Assembly (NCBI RefSeq): GCF_016767715.1
Contig: NZ_CP050145.1
Coordinates: forward strand, 2,418,001 to 2,482,000
Length of the DNA: 64,000 nt
Direction: 5' to 3'
Source of the DNA: Mycobacteroides chelonae
Lineage (GTDB): Bacteria; Actinomycetota; Actinomycetes; Mycobacteriales; Mycobacteriaceae
Made by a program: the position numbers and the translations under genes. Shown one piece after another: positions 29,045 to 42,771 of this stretch (position 1 is the first letter of the stretch; every line of letters begins with the position of its first letter). The notes under the pieces are model-generated. The model made no database searches. It was not told the DNA's origin and saw nothing but the letters and a program-made list of their open reading frames with translations.

Positions 29045-29668
29045 GTGGTTGAAGAGCCGCAGCAGGGGCAGCTGGAGATGACATTGGACAACGGCGCCAC
29101 CGGTTCCGCCGATTCCGCATCTGCCGGGCCTGTCCAGCCGGGTCTTTTCCCGGATGACTCCGTTCCTGACCAACTCGTCGGCTACCGCGGACCCAGTGCC
29201 TGCCAGGTTGCTGGCATCACCTACCGTCAGCTCGACTACTGGGCCCGCACCTCGCTCGTGGTTCCCTCGATCCGTGGCGCCGCCGGTTCCGGCAGCCAGC
29301 GCCTGTACTCGTTCAAGGACATCCTGGTTCTCAAGATCGTCAAGCGATTGCTGGACACCGGGATCTCGCTGCAGAACATCCGGGTTGCCGTCGAACACCT
29401 GCGTCAGCGTGGCGTCGAGGATCTGGCCAACATCACGCTGTTCTCCGATGGCACCACTGTCTACGAATGCACGTCGGCCGAAGAGGTCGTCGACCTGCTC
29501 CAGGGCGGACAAGGTGTGTTCGGCATCGCGGTCAGCGGCGCCATGCGCGAACTGACCGGTGCCATCGCCGAGTTCCCGGGGGAGCGCGCCGACGGCGGCG
29601 AAACCATCGAGGCGCCCGAGGACGAGCTGGCTTCCCGCCGCAAGGATCGTGCCCGCAAGATCGGCTGA
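29045..29668 (+). CDS. mcdR: MerR-family cell-division regulator McdR (Rv1830-like)
   Basis: 207 aa. After an acidic N-terminus, the HTH is VGYRGPSACQVAGITYRQLD, YWARTSLVVPSIRGAAGSGS and QRLYSFKDILVLKIVKRLLD, typical of the Rv1830 group. The C-terminal end is charged (EDELASRRKDRARKIG). The mycobacterial ortholog McdR regulates cell-division genes. The 224 bp upstream contain no other gene; GAGAGGGAGCAGAA precedes the GTG start. Confidence 0.93.
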   Translation: MVEEPQQGQLEMTLDNGATGSADSASAGPVQPGLFPDDSVPDQLVGYRGPSACQVAGITYRQLDYWARTSLVVPSIRGAAGSGSQRLYSFKDILVLKIVKRLLDTGISLQNIRVAVEHLRQRGVEDLANITLFSDGTTVYECTSAEEVVDLLQGGQGVFGIAVSGAMRELTGAIAEFPGERADGGETIEAPEDELASRRKDRARKIG

Positions 29669-29734
29669 TTCGCGGGTGCCTACTCGGCTGTCTGGACCCG
29701 TGGGTTAACTCGCGTAAGCTGGTCAGGCATCGCC

Positions 29735-29940
29735 CGTGGGCGGGAGAGTGTCATGACCGCCAGTCATGGCCGCCGAAGGAGCAACACCTCTCCGTCAATC
29801 TCTCAGGCCCCCGAACCGCTCTCGGCCCCGATGCCTCTGAAAAGTGGTGATCCGATCTTGTGAGCGGATCACCCGCCGACGGGGAAAGGCTCTCGTCCGG
29901 GTATTGGCCCGGTGAGACGACCGAATCTCTCAGGCGCCCG
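29735..29940 (+). promoter_or_regulatory. Tandem glycine riboswitch upstream of gcvP
   Basis: Two glycine-aptamer-like modules are visible. Aptamer 1 (about 29739-29812) has GCGGGAGAGTG, the conserved core GCCGCCGAAGGAGCAA and CAATCTCTCAGGCCCC. Aptamer 2 (about 29834-29940) has CCTCTGAAAAGT, CGCCGACGGGGAAAGG and the matching 3' segment GAATCTCTCAGGCGCCC. The linker is about 20 nt. The expression platform runs from 29941 to the gcvP start at 30014. Glycine binding is expected to turn on the glycine cleavage gene. No protein-coding gene was seen in 29669-30013. Confidence 0.93.
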
Positions 29941-30013
29941 CACCGGGTTGATGACAGAGGGAGGGGAGATGCTGTCGTGTGCCCGCCGCGCGACTCGGCC
30001 CTTCGGGAGTGTC

Positions 30014-32842
30014 ATGTCTTTCGCCGATCGCCATATCGGTCCCACCGCCGCCGATATCGACACCATGCTCGCCACCATCGGTGTGGCCAGCCTTGACGAG
30101 CTCGCCGAGAAGGCGGTACCGGCCAGCATCCTGGATGAGTTGCACGGTGGCCTCGCCACCGGCCTCGACGCGCTCCCGGCAGCGGCATCCGAGCACGAGG
30201 CTCTCGACGCGCTGCGGAAACTCGCCAGCCACAACACGATTGCCGTATCGATGATCGGGCAGGGCTACTTCGACACACTGACCCCGCCCGTGCTGCGTCG
30301 GCACATCCTGGAGAATCCGGCCTGGTACACGGCCTACACGCCGTACCAGCCGGAGATCAGTCAGGGGCGCCTGGAAGCGCTGCTGAACTTCCAGACCATG
30401 GTCTCTGAGCTCACCGGCCTGGACATCGCGAATGCCTCGATGCTCGATGAGGCCACTGCCGCCGCCGAGGCGATGACACTGATGCACCGCGCCGTGAAGT
30501 CCAAGTCCAACCGTCTGATCGTCGACGCCGACGTGTACGCGCAGACTGCCGCCGTGATCGACACCCGCGCTCAACCACTCGGCATCGAGGTGGTGACCGC
30601 CGATCTTTCCCAGGGATTGCCTGACGGTGAGTTCTTCGGAGTCATCGTGCAGCTGCCCGGTGCCTCCGGAGTGGTACGCGACTGGTCAGCGCTCATCTCC
30701 GAGGCCCATCAGCGCGGCGCACTGGTGGCGGTGGGCGCCGACCTGCTGGCCCTGACCCTCATCGCCCCGCCCGGCGACATCGGCGCCGACGTCGCCTTCG
30801 GCACCACGCAACGCTTCGGCGTGCCGATGGGATTCGGTGGGCCGCACGCCGGGTACCTGGCCGTGCACACCGCCCACGCCCGGCAGCTGCCCGGACGGCT
30901 CGTCGGAGTGTCGATGGATGCCGATGGCGCACCCGCCTACCGGCTCTCCTTGCAGACCCGCGAACAGCACATCCGCCGCGACAAGGCCACCAGCAATATC
31001 TGTACCGCGCAGGTGCTGTTGGCCGTGATGGCCGCCATGTACGCGAGCTACCACGGCCCGGAAGGCTTGCGTGCCATCGCCACCCGGGTGCACCGCAACG
31101 CGCAGCTGTTGGCCTCCGGCCTGACTCGCGGTGGCCACACCGTGGTGCACGACCAGTTCTTCGACACCGTTTTGGTGCACGTTCCCGGCAAGGCCATCGA
31201 GATCCAGGCCGCCGCCAAGGCCGAGGGTGTCAACATCTGGAGTCCCGACGGCGACCATGTCTCGATCGCCTGTGATGAGGCGACAACGCTGCCGCACCTG
31301 GTCTCGGTGCTGCGGGCGTTCGGAACCGATTTCGGTGGCGGAACATCCGACACCTCGGACATCGCGTCCCGCACCTCCGATTACCTGACGCACCCGGCGT
31401 TCAACCGCTACCACAGCGAAACCGAGATGATGCGCTACCTGCGTGCGCTATCCGACAAGGATATTGCGTTGGACCGCAGCATGATTCCGCTCGGTTCGTG
31501 CACCATGAAACTCAACGCCGCCGCCGAGATGGAACCCATCACCTGGCCGCAGTTCGCCGCACAACACCCATTCGCCCCGGCAAGCGACTCCCGCGGCCTG
31601 CGCACGCTGATCGCCGACCTCGAGGGCTGGCTGGCCGATATCACCGGCTACGACAGCGTGAGCTTGCAACCCAATGCGGGATCCCAGGGCGAATACGCGG
31701 GTCTGCTGGCCATTCGGCAGTACCACATCGACCGCGGCGAGAGCGCCCGCGACGTCTGCCTGATCCCGTCGAGTGCCCACGGCACCAACGCCGCCTCGGC
31801 GGCGCTGGCCGGTATGCGGGTTGTCGTGGTGGCCTGCCGTGAGAACGGCGACGTCGACCTGGACGACCTTCGCGCCAAGATCGCGGCGAATGCCAGCTCC
31901 CTCTCGGCGATCATGATCACCTACCCGTCCACCCACGGTGTCTACGAGCACGACGTCGCCGACATCTGCGCGGCCGTGCACGATGCCGGGGGGCAGGTTT
32001 ACGTCGACGGTGCGAACCTGAATGCCCTTGTCGGACTTGCCCGCCCCGGGCACTTCGGTGGCGATGTGAGTCACCTGAACCTGCACAAGACGTTCTGCAT
32101 CCCGCACGGCGGCGGCGGGCCAGGTGTCGGACCTGTCGCGGTGCGCAGTCACCTCGCGCAGTACCTGCCGGGGCACCCGTACGCCGCGGAACTGCCCTCG
32201 GGCCCGCCGGTGTCGGCGGCGCCCTATGGTTCGGCATCGATCCTGCCGATCACCTGGGCCTACATCAGGATGATGGGGCCCGACGGCCTGCGGGCCGCAT
32301 CGCTCACCGCGATCGCCTCGGCCAACTACCTGGCGCGCCGTCTCGACGAGTACTACCCCGTGCTCTACACCGGCGATAACGGCATGGTGGCCCACGAGTG
32401 CATCCTGGACCTGCGGGAGATCACCAGGAACACCGGCGTTACCGTCGACGATGTGGCTAAGCGGCTGGCCGACTACGGTTTCCACGCGCCAACGATGAGC
32501 TTTCCGGTGGCCGGCACGCTCATGGTCGAGCCCACCGAAAGTGAGAGCCTGGCCGAGGTGGACGCCTTCTGCGAGGCGATGATCGCGATCAAGGCCGAGA
32601 TCGACAAGGTCGGCTCCGGGGTGTGGCCGGTGGAGGACAACCCGCTGCGCGGGTCGCCGCACACCGCCGAATCCCTCACCGCCGACGAGTGGCAGCACCC
32701 CTACAGCCGGTCCGAAGCCGCATATCCGCTGGGGAAGGGCTTCCGCCCCAAGGTGTGGCCACCGGTACGCCGGATCGATGGTGCATACGGTGACCGCAAC
32801 CTGGTGTGCTCCTGCCCACCGATCGAGGCCTTCGCCCAGTAG
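30014..32842 (+). CDS. gcvP: Glycine dehydrogenase (decarboxylating), P protein
   Basis: 942 aa, a full fused-type P protein. It decarboxylates glycine with PLP and passes the aminomethyl group to GcvH. Visible are [20 protein letters not shown] at the start, [75 protein letters not shown] and the PLP-lysine segment [22 protein letters not shown] lies 4 nt before ATG 30014; upstream in-frame codons fall in the riboswitch platform. It is transcribed from the riboswitch leader and ends at a strong hairpin shared with the convergent VWA gene. Confidence 0.97.
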   Translation: MSFADRHIGPTAADIDTMLATIGVASLDELAEKAVPASILDELHGGLATGLDALPAAASEHEALDALRKLASHNTIAVSMIGQGYFDTLTPPVLRRHILENPAWYTAYTPYQPEISQGRLEALLNFQTMVSELTGLDIANASMLDEATAAAEAMTLMHRAVKSKSNRLIVDADVYAQTAAVIDTRAQPLGIEVVTADLSQGLPDGEFFGVIVQLPGASGVVRDWSALISEAHQRGALVAVGADLLALTLIAPPGDIGADVAFGTTQRFGVPMGFGGPHAGYLAVHTAHARQLPGRLVGVSMDADGAPAYRLSLQTREQHIRRDKATSNICTAQVLLAVMAAMYASYHGPEGLRAIATRVHRNAQLLASGLTRGGHTVVHDQFFDTVLVHVPGKAIEIQAAAKAEGVNIWSPDGDHVSIACDEATTLPHLVSVLRAFGTDFGGGTSDTSDIASRTSDYLTHPAFNRYHSETEMMRYLRALSDKDIALDRSMIPLGSCTMKLNAAAEMEPITWPQFAAQHPFAPASDSRGLRTLIADLEGWLADITGYDSVSLQPNAGSQGEYAGLLAIRQYHIDRGESARDVCLIPSSAHGTNAASAALAGMRVVVVACRENGDVDLDDLRAKIAANASSLSAIMITYPSTHGVYEHDVADICAAVHDAGGQVYVDGANLNALVGLARPGHFGGDVSHLNLHKTFCIPHGGGGPGVGPVAVRSHLAQYLPGHPYAAELPSGPPVSAAPYGSASILPITWAYIRMMGPDGLRAASLTAIASANYLARRLDEYYPVLYTGDNGMVAHECILDLREITRNTGVTVDDVAKRLADYGFHAPTMSFPVAGTLMVEPTESESLAEVDAFCEAMIAIKAEIDKVGSGVWPVEDNPLRGSPHTAESLTADEWQHPYSRSEAAYPLGKGFRPKVWPPVRRIDGAYGDRNLVCSCPPIEAFAQ

Positions 32843-32844
32843 CG

Positions 32845-32896
32845 ATTTCTAGCGAAGCAGGCCCCTGCTACGGCGGGGGCCTGCTTCGCTAGAAAT
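32845..32896. terminator. Long perfect-stem bidirectional terminator between gcvP and the VWA gene
   Basis: A perfect 21-bp inverted repeat (arms 32845-32865 and 32876-32896) flanks a 10-nt loop. The arm begins ATTTCTAGCGAAGCAGGCC. It starts 3 nt after the gcvP stop and ends 5 nt before the stop of the convergent gene. There is only a short A/T flank, so it resembles the U-poor I-shaped terminators of mycobacteria. Confidence 0.92.
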
Positions 32897-32900
32897 GACG

Positions 32901-34754
32901 TTAAGACACGAAGCGGGTGATGGCTCCGGCCAGCTCGGGGCTGTTCGAGGTCGCCAGGTTCTGGTAGGCGCCGCCGGTCTGCTGAGCTAAGGCCTGCCAG
33001 GTCTGCTGATCGGAGTCGTTGCCGAAGTCGATCACGTTGATCCGAACCGGTCGCGCCGGATCTTTCTGACGGTTGATCGTGTCGATGAGGCCGGCACTGT
33101 CCAGGCTCTGATCGGTATGCGAGCGGCCTGCCACGATCAGCACCGAGTTGACCTGGTTCGGCCGGAAGCTATTGACCGCTTCCTGGTACACGTTGCGCAA
33201 CGTGGTGAACGCCACCGCGCCGTTGGAGGTCGGCTGCAGCGCCGTCAACGCGTCGGCGACACTCTGTGACCTGGGCACGCCCTCGACGTCGTCGGAGGCG
33301 GTACCCAGCCGCACCACGGTGTTGCCTTCCCTGCCGTCATATGTCCAGAGCCCGACTCCCGAGCTCGGAGCGATGGCGCGTACGCGATTGGCAAGTGCCC
33401 CGGTCACATCGGACAGCTTCACCGCTTCGGAGGACAGCGAGGAATCCAGCATGATCGTGGTGGCCCCGGCGCCTGTCGAGGTGCCATCGGCGAGCGCGAC
33501 CCGGACCTTGTCCTCGATGCTCAGCGGCTTGTCGATCTTCGTGAAACTCACCACGTCGCTGCTGGGCAGATCCGCGCCTTCGGCACGGAAACCAGCGGCC
33601 GCCAAATCCTTGAGCTGGTCCTTGTCGCCCAGGAAACGCGCGAATTGGCTTGCCGCGGTGTGCTGTTCCTCGGAGAGCCACGGCCCGTCCAATTGAACGG
33701 TGGGGTAGTCGGCGATCGGCGTCGCCCCGGCGGGCTGCCACGCGGCAATCACCTTCTTGGCGTCGCCGTTGCTGCGAGTACGGGCGTAGAGCTGCTGTTC
33801 GGTGGTCACCACCGCGTGCACGGCGGCACCGGGTTGTTCGCCGCCGTCCAGCAGTGCGCCGATGGCGTCGGTCAGGTTGTTCGCGGGAAGCTTGGGAGCC
33901 GCAGCGGTCAACGATGCGGCCGCGCCCGCGCCGAGCTCGGGCGAGTCGCCGGGGCGAACGCTGGCGGCGGCTACCGCCTCGGCGGCGAGCTGCGCCGCAT
34001 CCCCATTGCCGCTCGACGGCAACACCAACCGCAGCGAACCCCAACCGGGCAGACCGACACCGTCGAGCGAGTTCGGAACATTCTGCAGCGCAGGCACATC
34101 CGCCCAGCTCTTGTCATTGGGAATGGCCTGACGCAGCCGGGGCGTCGTCGCGATGACCACGGGTGTGCTGACCAGCGACCGGCTGTCATTGACGATGTTT
34201 GTCTTGGAGGCGGCCTTCAGACGTGCCGAGGAGATCGAGCTGCCGGGGATCCACAAGGCCGGCTGCTCCCCGAGCTCGGCGGGCCACTGACCCGTCAGCC
34301 CCTTGATCACGTTGGTCGTATCCGCCGGGCGCACCGACACGGTGAAGCAGTAGTCGCCGATCACCTCGTGCTTTTTGTTGAACCGTTCGGACAGCTCGCC
34401 GATACGGTCCGCGATCGACGGGTCGGCGACCACGGCGATGGCGTTGTCACCGTGTACACAGGTAGCAGATGCCTCTGCCTGGTTGTCGGTGGTCCGCCGG
34501 TCGAAGTACCACCAGAGTCCGATGGACACGGCCACCACGAGGACGGCCGCGAGGGCTCCGATCAGACCCTTGCTGACACCCCAGTTGCTGCCACCGCTGC
34601 GATGCGACCGCTGCCAGCTACCCGTGTCGAACTCAGAGCCGGAGTTCTCAGGGCCGGAGCCCGACTCGTAGTCCGGCGCCGCGTCGGCACCCCAACCGTC
34701 GTTGTCGTCGCGATCGTTTGGGCTACCTGACCCAGATGCGCTGTGCCTGCCCAT
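32901..34754 (-). CDS. Membrane-anchored protein with solute-binding-like and VWFA domains (Rv1836c-like)
   Basis: 617 aa. A Ser/Asp/Gly-rich cytoplasmic N-terminus (about 60 residues) is followed by one membrane helix (GLIGALAAVLVVAVSIGLWWYF, about 63-84) and a large extracytoplasmic part. The middle resembles a periplasmic substrate-binding fold (IPGSSISSARLKAASKTN, TPVVIATTPRLRQAIP). The C-terminal 200 residues are a von Willebrand A-like domain (TTIMLDSSLSSEAVKLSDV with a MIDAS-like DxSxS, SVLIVAGRSHTDQSLDSAGL). Rv1836c has the same build, with role unproven. It is convergent with gcvP and downstream of glcB. The 201-bp gap 34755-34955 shows no other gene. Confidence 0.88.
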   Translation of the reverse strand: MGRHSASGSGSPNDRDDNDGWGADAAPDYESGSGPENSGSEFDTGSWQRSHRSGGSNWGVSKGLIGALAAVLVVAVSIGLWWYFDRRTTDNQAEASATCVHGDNAIAVVADPSIADRIGELSERFNKKHEVIGDYCFTVSVRPADTTNVIKGLTGQWPAELGEQPALWIPGSSISSARLKAASKTNIVNDSRSLVSTPVVIATTPRLRQAIPNDKSWADVPALQNVPNSLDGVGLPGWGSLRLVLPSSGNGDAAQLAAEAVAAASVRPGDSPELGAGAAASLTAAAPKLPANNLTDAIGALLDGGEQPGAAVHAVVTTEQQLYARTRSNGDAKKVIAAWQPAGATPIADYPTVQLDGPWLSEEQHTAASQFARFLGDKDQLKDLAAAGFRAEGADLPSSDVVSFTKIDKPLSIEDKVRVALADGTSTGAGATTIMLDSSLSSEAVKLSDVTGALANRVRAIAPSSGVGLWTYDGREGNTVVRLGTASDDVEGVPRSQSVADALTALQPTSNGAVAFTTLRNVYQEAVNSFRPNQVNSVLIVAGRSHTDQSLDSAGLIDTINRQKDPARPVRINVIDFGNDSDQQTWQALAQQTGGAYQNLATSNSPELAGAITRFVS

Positions 34755-34955
34755 GTGTTGTCGCGACCCTTCTGATCGTGTCTAAGTACTTGTCCAGCGG
34801 CTGCGTGAGAGCCCTGCTGTGCGTCGGCCTGAGTCTACTGTCTCAGACCCCGTGAACTACGGCACGCGACACCAAACCGCAGCCAAACCGACACTCAACA
34901 GACCGGGACGGCAACGACCCTCGGCGAGGTCCAGGCACGTCAGCCAAACAGGCCG

Positions 34956-37151
34956 CTACTTGGCCGCCGCGGCCTTGTACTCGCGGCGACGCCGGTGCAG
35001 GATCGGCTCGGTGTATCCGTTCGGCTGGTCCTTACCCTCGAGGATCAGCTCCTTGGCGGCCTCGAAGGCGATGTTGCTGTCGAAGTCCGGAGCCATCGGG
35101 CGGTAGTCCTTGTCGCCGGCGTTCTGCCGATCGACAACAGGTGCCATCCGCTTGAGTCCCTCGACCACGTCGGCGTCGGTGATGACGTCATGACGCAACC
35201 AGTTGGCCAGCAGCTGGCTGGAGATACGCAAGGTTGCCCGGTCTTCCATGAGCGCCACGTCGTGGATGTCTGGAACCTTGGAACAGCCGACTCCCTGATC
35301 GATCCAGCGGACCACGTAGCCCAGGATCGACTGGCAGTTGTTGTCGATTTCCTCGCGGATGTCCTCCGCGGTCCAGTCATGACGCGACTCGGCCAACGGA
35401 ATGGTGAGCAGCGACTCCAGTTCGGCGCGGTGCTTACCGGCGAGCTCCTGGTCCACAGCCTTGACGTCGACCTGGTGATAGTGCAGCGCGTGCAGCGTCG
35501 CGGCAGTGGGAGACGGCACCCAGGCGGTGGTGGCCCCCGCGCGCGGCTGGGCGATCTTCTGCGCGACCATGTCCGCCATCAGGTCGGGCATGGCCCACAT
35601 GCCCTTACCGATCTGCGCCTTACCCGCCAAACCGGCACCCAGTCCGGTATCGACGTTGTGGTCCTCGTATGCCAGGATCCACGGCTGCGACTTCATGACG
35701 GCCTTGCGGCACATCGGGCCGGCTTCCATCGAGGTGTGGATCTCATCGCCGGTGCGATCCAGGAAGCCGGTGTTGATGAAGACCACTCGATCCGAGGCGG
35801 CCTTGATGGCGGCCTTGAGGTTGACGGTGGTGCGACGCTCCTCGTCCATGATGCCGACCTTGAGGGTGGCGTGCGGGAGTCCGAGCACCTCTTCGACGCG
35901 GCCGAACAACTCGGCGGTGAAGGCCACTTCCTCGGGCCCGTGCATCTTGGGCTTCACGATGTAGATGGATCCGGTGCGGCTGTTCTTCAGCGGGCCGTTC
36001 TTCTTGCCGGAACGCAGACCGTGGATCGCGATCAGGCTGGTGAACAACGCATCCTGGATGCCCTCGGGCATCTCGTTGCCCGCGGCATCCACGATGGCGT
36101 CATTGGTCATCAGATGACCGACGTTGCGGACGAACAGCAAGCTGCGGCCTGGCAGGGTCAGCTCGCCCTTGCCGTCGGGGGTGTTGAACACGCGGTCCTC
36201 GTTGAGTACCCGGGTGAATGTCTTGCCGCCCTTGGAAACATCCTCGGACAGATCACCCTTGTTGAGTCCCAGCCAGTTTCGGTACCCGAGCACCTTGTCT
36301 TCGGCGTCCACGGCAGCCACGGAGTCCTCGAAATCCATGATCGTGGTGATCGCCGACTCCAGCACGACATCCTTGATGCCGGCCTTGTCGGTGGATCCGA
36401 TAGGGGAGTCGGGGTCGATGAGGACCTCGATGTGCAGGCCATGGTTGATGAGCAGCACCGACCATTGCGGCTTGCCCAGCTTGCCGGTGTAGCCGACGAA
36501 CTGATCGGGGTTCTGCAGTCCCACCGAGAGCTCGTCGCCCAGCTCGATGAGCAGCTGACCGTCGTCGATCTTCAGGCCGACAGCGTCCTTCCAGGAGCCG
36601 CCCGCCAGCGGGGCCGCGCCGTCGAGCACCTCGCGGGCGTAGGCGATGACCTTGTCGCCGCGGATCTTGTTGTACGACGAGCCCTTCTCGGCGCCATCGG
36701 CCTCGGAGATGACATCGGTGCCGTACAGCGCGTCATAGAGGGAGCCCCAGCGCGCGTTGGCGGCGTTGAGCGCGAAGCGCGCGTTCAGGATCGGCACCAC
36801 CAGCTGCGGACCGGCAGTCGTGGTGATCTCGTCGTCCACATCGGCGGTGGTGATGGTGAAATCTTCGGGCTCGGGGACCAGGTACCCGATCTCGGTGAGG
36901 AACTCCCGGTACGCCGACTGGTCCAGCGGCTCGATGGCGCGCTGCCGGTGCCAGCGATCGATCTGAGTTTGCAGGTCGTCGCGCCGGTCGAGAAGCTCGC
37001 GGTTCCGCGGAGCCAAATCGGTGACTACTTTGTCGACCCCGGCCCAGAAAGCGTCGGCATCCACACCGGTGCCCGGGAGGGCCTCGTTGGTGATGAAGTC
37101 GTACAGCACCCGCGCCACGCGAAGGTTGCCCACATCGACGCGATCACTCAT
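34956..37151 (-). CDS. glcB: Malate synthase G
   Basis: 731 aa, the usual length for the monomeric G isoform. It condenses glyoxylate with acetyl-CoA to malate. Recognisable are [57 protein letters not shown] (catalytic/Mg region), [70 protein letters not shown] and the C-terminal catalytic [23 protein letters not shown] precedes the ATG. M. tuberculosis GlcB is also surface-exposed and laminin-binding; that is not deducible here. It stands alone in the operon sense. Confidence 0.97.
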   Translation of the reverse strand: MSDRVDVGNLRVARVLYDFITNEALPGTGVDADAFWAGVDKVVTDLAPRNRELLDRRDDLQTQIDRWHRQRAIEPLDQSAYREFLTEIGYLVPEPEDFTITTADVDDEITTTAGPQLVVPILNARFALNAANARWGSLYDALYGTDVISEADGAEKGSSYNKIRGDKVIAYAREVLDGAAPLAGGSWKDAVGLKIDDGQLLIELGDELSVGLQNPDQFVGYTGKLGKPQWSVLLINHGLHIEVLIDPDSPIGSTDKAGIKDVVLESAITTIMDFEDSVAAVDAEDKVLGYRNWLGLNKGDLSEDVSKGGKTFTRVLNEDRVFNTPDGKGELTLPGRSLLFVRNVGHLMTNDAIVDAAGNEMPEGIQDALFTSLIAIHGLRSGKKNGPLKNSRTGSIYIVKPKMHGPEEVAFTAELFGRVEEVLGLPHATLKVGIMDEERRTTVNLKAAIKAASDRVVFINTGFLDRTGDEIHTSMEAGPMCRKAVMKSQPWILAYEDHNVDTGLGAGLAGKAQIGKGMWAMPDLMADMVAQKIAQPRAGATTAWVPSPTAATLHALHYHQVDVKAVDQELAGKHRAELESLLTIPLAESRHDWTAEDIREEIDNNCQSILGYVVRWIDQGVGCSKVPDIHDVALMEDRATLRISSQLLANWLRHDVITDADVVEGLKRMAPVVDRQNAGDKDYRPMAPDFDSNIAFEAAKELILEGKDQPNGYTEPILHRRRREYKAAAAK

Positions 37152-37251
37152 CGCAACTCCTCTGTGTTGTTAGGGGGTCTGGGACCGGACGCTCTTGCGA
37201 TTCGGTGAACATTGATCCTACTCACTGGTAGCCATGTACCCCGAAACCGCT

Positions 37252-38316
37252 CTATATGCGGTGAGTTCCGTCACGCACGGTGCCGACGAGATCCTCCACC
37301 AGATCCTCGAGTGTGACGAGGCCCACCACGCTGCCGTCGGTGGTCGACATGAGCGCAAGATGACTGTTGCTGCGACGTAGCGTCGACAGTGCTTCCGGCA
37401 GTGGAACCGAGCCGTGTAGACGTGGGAGCGGTCGAATGAACGCGGGGTCGACAATCGCCTCCGGATCGTCACCCATGGTCAGGACGTCCTTTATGTGCAG
37501 ATAGCCGAGGTAATCCCCGTGGGGCCCGATAACTGGAAAACGTGAGTAACCAGTTTCCGCCACCGCGCGCTCCACGGCAGTCACCGAGGGCGCCTGCGCC
37601 GAACCCGATACCGCGATCGCCCGAATCTGGTTAGCGGGCACGACCACGTCCGCGACCACCCGGTGCTGGATCTGTAGCGCGCGGCGCAACCGGGTGTGTT
37701 CCTCTTCGTCGAGAAGCCCCTCGGACAGTGACTCCGCGATCATCTCGGAAAGCTCCACGGTGGACACGGTGACCTCGAGCTCGTCCTTCACCGGGACCTT
37801 GACCAGCCGCAACGCGGTGTTGGCGCACCAGTTGTAGAAGGCGATCAATGGCCGTGCCAGCCGGATGTAGACCAGGTACGGCGGAATCAGCAGCATGGCC
37901 GCGGAATCTGGCCCCGCGATGGCGATGTTCTTGGGCACCATTTCGCCGAGGAGCACGTGCAACAGCACCACGATGGACAGCGAGACGACGAACGCGATGG
38001 TGTGCGTGAGAGCGGGCGGCGCACCTAACAGCTCGAATGGTCGTTCCAGAAGATGCGCTACGGCCGGTTCTCCGATGCGGCCCAACAGGATTGAACAGAT
38101 CGTGATGCCGAGCTGGGCGCCGGCGAGCATCAAGGACAAGTTCTGGCCGGCCATCATCACGGTCACGGCGCGTTTCTTGCCCGCCTCCGCGAGCGCCTCG
38201 AGTCGATCCCGGCGCGCGGAGATGAGGGCGAACTCGGCGCCGACGAAGAATGCGTTCGCCAAAAGCAGTGCGGCGGTGAGGAGTACGCCGAGTATGTCGC
38301 TGCCCATCGTGGTCAT
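37252..38316 (-). CDS. CNNM/CorC-family membrane protein with CBS pair (Rv1841c-like)
   Basis: 354 aa. An N-terminal DUF21/CNNM transmembrane domain ([60 protein letters not shown]) is followed by a CBS pair ([60 protein letters not shown]). The family transports or senses divalent cations such as Mg. Unlike its partner it lacks a CorC-HlyC C-terminal domain and stops after the CBS pair. The ATGA overlap with the upstream paralog shows co-translation. Confidence 0.92.
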   Translation of the reverse strand: MTTMGSDILGVLLTAALLLANAFFVGAEFALISARRDRLEALAEAGKKRAVTVMMAGQNLSLMLAGAQLGITICSILLGRIGEPAVAHLLERPFELLGAPPALTHTIAFVVSLSIVVLLHVLLGEMVPKNIAIAGPDSAAMLLIPPYLVYIRLARPLIAFYNWCANTALRLVKVPVKDELEVTVSTVELSEMIAESLSEGLLDEEEHTRLRRALQIQHRVVADVVVPANQIRAIAVSGSAQAPSVTAVERAVAETGYSRFPVIGPHGDYLGYLHIKDVLTMGDDPEAIVDPAFIRPLPRLHGSVPLPEALSTLRRSNSHLALMSTTDGSVVGLVTLEDLVEDLVGTVRDGTHRI

Positions 38317-39662
38317 TCCCCCCGACCGTCGGCGTCGGTCAGCTCGACAAGCTCGATCTGATCGATGCGGCGACCATCCATGCTCGCTACCCGAGCCCGC
38401 CAGCGGGGCAGCTCCGCGAACGGATGATCCGGCACGACCGCGGACAACTCGACGGTCTCGCCGACCGTCGGGATGTGACCGAGCTCCTGCAGCACCAGGC
38501 CGCCGATCGTCTCGTACTCGCCTTCGGGGGCACGGTAGCCGGTCGCGGCGGCGACCTCGTCGATCCGCAGCAGACCCGACACCACCCAGCCGCCGCCGGA
38601 GGACACCACGTCGGGGGTGGCGTCATCGTGCTCGTCCCGGACATCGCCCACGATCTCTTCGATCATGTCCTCGACCGTCACCAGCCCGGCGGTGCCGCCG
38701 TACTCGTCAACCACCAGCGCGGTCTGCATGCCGTTGGCCCGCACCTGCTCCATCACGGCATCGCCGTCGAGGGTGGAGGGCACTACCGCGACGGGCCGGG
38801 CCAGACTGGCCAGGGTGGTCGTGGCGCGCTGTTCCCGTGGCACTTCGAAGATCTGCTTCACGTGCACGATGCCGATCGTCGCGTCCAGGTCGCCTTCGGT
38901 GATCGGGAACCGTGAGAAGCCGGTGTCCACGGCGATGGCGACCAAGTCGGCAACGGTGTCCGTCGCTTCGAGCGATTCGATCTCGGTGCGCGGGGTCATG
39001 AGTTCTTCGGCGGTACGGCTCCCGAATCGCAACGAGCGGTCCACCAGCACCGCCGTGGTCTCATCCAGTGCACCGCTACGGGCGGAGGTGCGCACCAACG
39101 AACCCAGCTCCTGGGGCGAGCGCGCCGAGCGCAGCTCTTCGGCGGGTTCAATGCCCATGCGACGCAGCACCCAGTTGGCGATGCCGTTCAATGCCCGGAT
39201 CGCGAAGGCGAATACTGCCGAGAACAGCACCATGGGGCCCGCGGTGGCGCGTGAGGTCCAGATGGGACGTGCCAGCGCAAAGTTCTTGGGCACGAGCTCG
39301 CCGAAGATCATCGATATCGAGGTGGCGAGGATCAGTGCCAGCGCCAGCGATATGGCGCTGCTGACAGCCACTCCGGTGTATCCGATCACCTGCGTGAGCA
39401 GCCGCGCGATCACCGGTTCAGCCAAATACCCGGTGACAAGTGTGGTGATGGTGATGCCGAGCTGCGCGCCGGACAGCTGGAAGGACAACGTGCTGTGTGC
39501 CCGTTTGACCAACCTGTCTCGGCCGTCGCCGGTCTTGGCGCGCGCCTCGATGGAGCTTCTTTCCAGCGCGGTCAGGGAGAACTCGGCCGCCACGAACAGT
39601 GCCGTCCCCGCGGTCAGCGCCACGAACGCAAGCAAGCTCAGCCCGGTGAATAAGAGCGTCAC
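38313..39662 (-). CDS. CNNM/CorC-family membrane protein with CBS and CorC-HlyC domains (Rv1842c-like)
   Basis: 449 aa, paralogous to the gene downstream but complete. It has a DUF21 domain ([40 protein letters not shown] then [13 protein letters not shown]), two CBS motifs ([60 protein letters not shown]) and a C-terminal CorC-HlyC domain ([20 protein letters not shown]). It probably acts in Mg/Co export or homeostasis with its neighbour. The pair overlaps by 4 bp. Confidence 0.92.
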   Translation of the reverse strand: MTLLFTGLSLLAFVALTAGTALFVAAEFSLTALERSSIEARAKTGDGRDRLVKRAHSTLSFQLSGAQLGITITTLVTGYLAEPVIARLLTQVIGYTGVAVSSAISLALALILATSISMIFGELVPKNFALARPIWTSRATAGPMVLFSAVFAFAIRALNGIANWVLRRMGIEPAEELRSARSPQELGSLVRTSARSGALDETTAVLVDRSLRFGSRTAEELMTPRTEIESLEATDTVADLVAIAVDTGFSRFPITEGDLDATIGIVHVKQIFEVPREQRATTTLASLARPVAVVPSTLDGDAVMEQVRANGMQTALVVDEYGGTAGLVTVEDMIEEIVGDVRDEHDDATPDVVSSGGGWVVSGLLRIDEVAAATGYRAPEGEYETIGGLVLQELGHIPTVGETVELSAVVPDHPFAELPRWRARVASMDGRRIDQIELVELTDADGRGE

Positions 39663-39766
39663 CGCTGGCTGGCCCCTTAGGTTGAGTGATCACACGGTGT
39701 GACCATCGTGAGGCTCATGGTAACGGTGCAGCTGGCCCGCAGGTACTCAACCATCAGGGAGGACGG

Positions 39767-42684
<2,918 letters not shown>

Positions 42685-42742
42685 CAGCACATCCTTTCGT
42701 TGACGTGTTGTGCTCCACGGATTCTCGCGCAGTCACAATCGG

Positions 42743-42756
42743 CCCGCGAGCGCGGG
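42743..42756. terminator. Short GC hairpin between the M56 peptidase gene and gnd1
   Basis: CCCGCG-AG-CGCGGG forms a 6-bp inverted repeat 16 nt after the M56 peptidase gene stop. It could be a weak terminator separating the blaI unit from gnd1. There is no T-tract. Confidence 0.35.
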
Positions 42757-42771
42757 TCACCTACTCGGAGG

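Noticed and set aside
34995..37208. Very long open frame (737 codons) antisense to malate synthase
   Set aside because: It is the complement of glcB in GC-rich DNA. Its translation is low-complexity His/Asp/Leu-rich with no domain, while glcB is unmistakable.
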